Below are positions 5,708 through 6,522 of a stretch of DNA of 6,522 bases, piece by piece. Numbering within the stretch: the first letter of the stretch is position 1; every line of letters begins with the position of its first letter. The stretch is taken from assembly GCA_030596225.1 (NCBI GenBank), contig JAUVKO010000129.1, positions 1 through 6,522 on the forward strand. Direction: 5' to 3'. The position numbers and the translations under genes were made by a program. Under the pieces are notes generated by a model. It was not told the origin of the DNA. It saw only the letters and a list, made by a program, of their open reading frames with translations, and did no database searches. The stretch is from Fidelibacterota bacterium. Its GTDB lineage: Bacteria > Fidelibacterota > UBA8477 > JABMPR01.

Positions 5708-6070
5708 ATGATCGATCAAAGATTGAAAGAATATGCTCGAAAATTACGGAACAACATGACTCCAGCAGAAGCTGGTACATGGAAGCTGTTGAAAGCAAAA
5801 CAATTGGATGGTCGCAAGTTCAGACGTCAGCAGGTTATAGGTAACTATATTGTTGATTTTTACTGCCATGCAGAACGCCTGGCAATCGAAATAGATGGTG
5901 TCCCTCATAATTCTACTGCCTCAAAAGAGTATGATCTTAGACGAGACAGATTTCTAAAAAGGAACGGAGTAAAAGTAATAAGGTTTAAGAATAGGATCGT
6001 ATTTGAAGAAGCAAGTTTTATGCTTGATACAATTCGGGCTTCATTTGGCTGGCAAGAAAAAACTGAATAG
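5708..6070 (+). CDS. DUF559 endonuclease-domain protein (Vsr-like PD-(D/E)XK fold)
   Basis: The 120-residue protein is a full-length single DUF559 domain. This family is related to the very-short-patch-repair (Vsr) and PD-(D/E)XK nucleases. Family blocks are LRNNMTPAEAGTWKLLKAKQLDG (13-35), KFRRQQVIGNYIVDFYC (37-53) and LAIEIDGVPHN (58-68), with candidate catalytic or metal residues D50, E61, D63 and H67. VKVIRFKN lies near 89-96. The usual LW in the first block is TW here. It has no signal peptide and presumably acts on DNA in the cytoplasm, but no cellular role is established for most stand-alone members. It lies alone between two direct copies of a hairpin module, the left of which supplies its only good Shine-Dalgarno-like sequence. 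No methyltransferase or other restriction partner is present. Confidence 0.88.
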   Translation: MIDQRLKEYARKLRNNMTPAEAGTWKLLKAKQLDGRKFRRQQVIGNYIVDFYCHAERLAIEIDGVPHNSTASKEYDLRRDRFLKRNGVKVIRFKNRIVFEEASFMLDTIRASFGWQEKTE

Positions 6071-6106
6071 AACTTCTACAGCGCTCAATACCTCTGTGCG
6101 TTTATT

Positions 6107-6271
6107 CCTCCCCAGAGAGGGGAGGTGCCCGAAGGGCGGTGGGGTAAAACAACTAAGAATAAAACTCTATCACGAGTAAATAACTAAGTCAAATTGGCAA
6201 TATTATCTGAAAACCACCCCGTCCCAGTTTCACTGGGCCACCCCTCCTTTTTTAAGGAGGGGAACTGAAAG
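6107..6271. repeat. Composite hairpin module, right copy (uninterrupted)
   Basis: This copy starts 36 bases after the DUF559 stop. Part A (6107-6145) reads as two hairpins followed by GGTGGGGT. Part B (6212-6271) starts ACCACCCCG and contains the CCCAGT/ACTGGG and CCCCTCCTT/AAGGAGGGG hairpins with a loop two T longer than in the left copy. The spacer shares CAACTAAG (6150-6157) and TCAAATTGGCAATA (6189-6202) with the left copy. It lacks the insertion of about 68 bases. The first hairpins could reduce read-through from DUF559, though no T-run follows. Confidence 0.85.
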
Positions 6272-6286
6272 CAAAGCAACAACAGG

Positions 6287-6346
6287 CAGACTAGTATTGT
6301 TTCTACTGCTGACGAAATCTCGTCTATACTGACGAATTATAGTCTG
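6287..6346. repeat. Stem-like inverted repeats in the intergenic region
   Basis: CAGACTA (6287-6293) is complementary to TAGTCTG (6340-6346). The pairing extends inward imperfectly (AGTAT against ATTAT). Between them, GACGA-AATC-TCGTC (6311-6324) makes a small hairpin, and CTGACGAA occurs twice (6309-6316 and 6329-6336). It could be an RNA fold, a regulator site or a decayed repeat. Confidence 0.4.
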
Positions 6347-6365
6347 AAAATCAAAGATATTCACT

Positions 6366-6402
6366 TATGCTAATTGCATACAAACATCATAAGTCGTATA
6401 AT
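6366..6402 (+). promoter_or_regulatory. Sigma-70-like promoter with overlapping dyad
   Basis: TTGCAT (6374-6379) and a perfect TATAAT (6397-6402) are separated by 17 bases, the ideal housekeeping spacing. The dyad TATGC-TAATT-GCATA (6366-6380) overlaps the -35 box and is a plausible operator. The predicted start would lie near 6409, giving a leader of about 90 bases before the gene at 6499. If the host is a true Bacteroidota member, its main sigma factor prefers a different consensus and this match would mean less. Confidence 0.5.
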
Positions 6403-6430
6403 AATAATAAGTAGCAAAATAATGCATATT

Positions 6431-6447
6431 CTGGCATAACATTTGGA
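6431..6447 (+). promoter_or_regulatory. Degenerate -24/-12 (sigma-54-like) promoter candidate
   Basis: CTGGCATAACATTTGGA aligns without gaps to YTGGCACGRNNNTTGCW. It keeps TGGCA and TTG at the right spacing but has GG instead of the near-invariant GC at -12. Transcription would begin around 6458, about 40 bases before the gene at 6499. The dyad at 6366-6380 would sit at a usual activator distance. The defective -12 element keeps this tentative. Confidence 0.25.
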
Positions 6448-6484
6448 GTATGTATAATCTATAAATATAGTATTCTATATAATT

Positions 6485-6490
6485 AAAGGA
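6485..6490 (+). promoter_or_regulatory. Ribosome binding site of the truncated last gene
   Basis: AAAGGA lies 8 bases before the ATG at 6499, which supports that ATG as a real start. Confidence 0.6.
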
Positions 6491-6498
6491 TAAAGAAC

Positions 6499-6522
6499 AT
6501 GGCAAGAATCGAATTGGGCACA
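6499..6522 (+). CDS. Start of an unidentified gene, cut by the window end
   Basis: Only eight codons are visible (MARIELGT), which is too few to identify the product. The call rests on the well-spaced AAAGGA, the promoter-like sequences at 6366-6458 and the AT-rich leader typical of a gene start. It is separated from DUF559 by the right hairpin module and about 230 bases of intergenic sequence, so it is transcribed independently. Confidence 0.6.

Noticed and set aside
5708..6070. DUF559 gene as part of a restriction-modification system
   Set aside because: No methyltransferase or specificity gene is present in the window, and stand-alone DUF559 genes are common.
5469..6271. CRISPR array or integron-like attC array
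   Set aside because: There are only two module copies, separated by a gene, with internally palindromic units. There are no regular spacers, no Cas or integrase gene, and no attC core sites.
6499..6522. Naming the product of the truncated last gene
   Set aside because: Eight residues (MARIELGT) are insufficient to assign any family.

Overview
The window comes from a bacterium of moderate, slightly AT-rich base composition whose genome carries many short dispersed palindromic repeats. Repeat types such as the paired CCTCCCC/GGGGAGG and CCCCTCCTT/AAGGAGGGG hairpins around a DUF559 gene, and CTGAG...TCGAAG type elements, are what I associate with Bacteroidota and related FCB lineages, possibly including marine candidate phyla such as Marinimicrobia. 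This placement is an inference from style, not from a marker gene.

Layout, left to right, all genes on the + strand. Positions 1-240 hold a tandem duplication of a 107-base unit and a low-complexity tail. A hotdog-fold PaaI/THEM4-like thioesterase gene follows (303-809). A long imperfect palindrome (842-921) lies directly in front of a 63-residue gene of unknown function (953-1144). Positions 1145-1720 have no convincing gene; they hold three or more different dispersed repeats and a nested palindrome.

The core is a compact three-gene signalling operon (1721-5435). It encodes a membrane-anchored PhnD-like substrate-binding protein with a TTG start, a two-TM sensor histidine kinase whose start overlaps the preceding stop, and an NtrC-type sigma-54 activator 14 bases further on. 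No ABC permease or ATPase accompanies the binding protein. The simplest reading is that it captures a small ligand, probably an oxyanion or similar solute, and presents it to the kinase. The kinase would then phosphorylate the activator to open sigma-54 promoters. The activator has a receiver with D52, an intact GAFTGA loop and a Fis-type HTH, but carries Walker B DD instead of DE.

Downstream, a DUF559 (Vsr-like PD-(D/E)XK) endonuclease gene (5708-6070) sits between two direct copies of a composite hairpin module (5469-5698 and 6107-6271). The left copy carries a further repeat of about 68 bases inserted within it. The window ends with an AT-rich regulatory region that contains a dyad, a good sigma-70-like promoter and a degenerate -24/-12-like site. 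These precede the first eight codons of another gene (6499 onwards).
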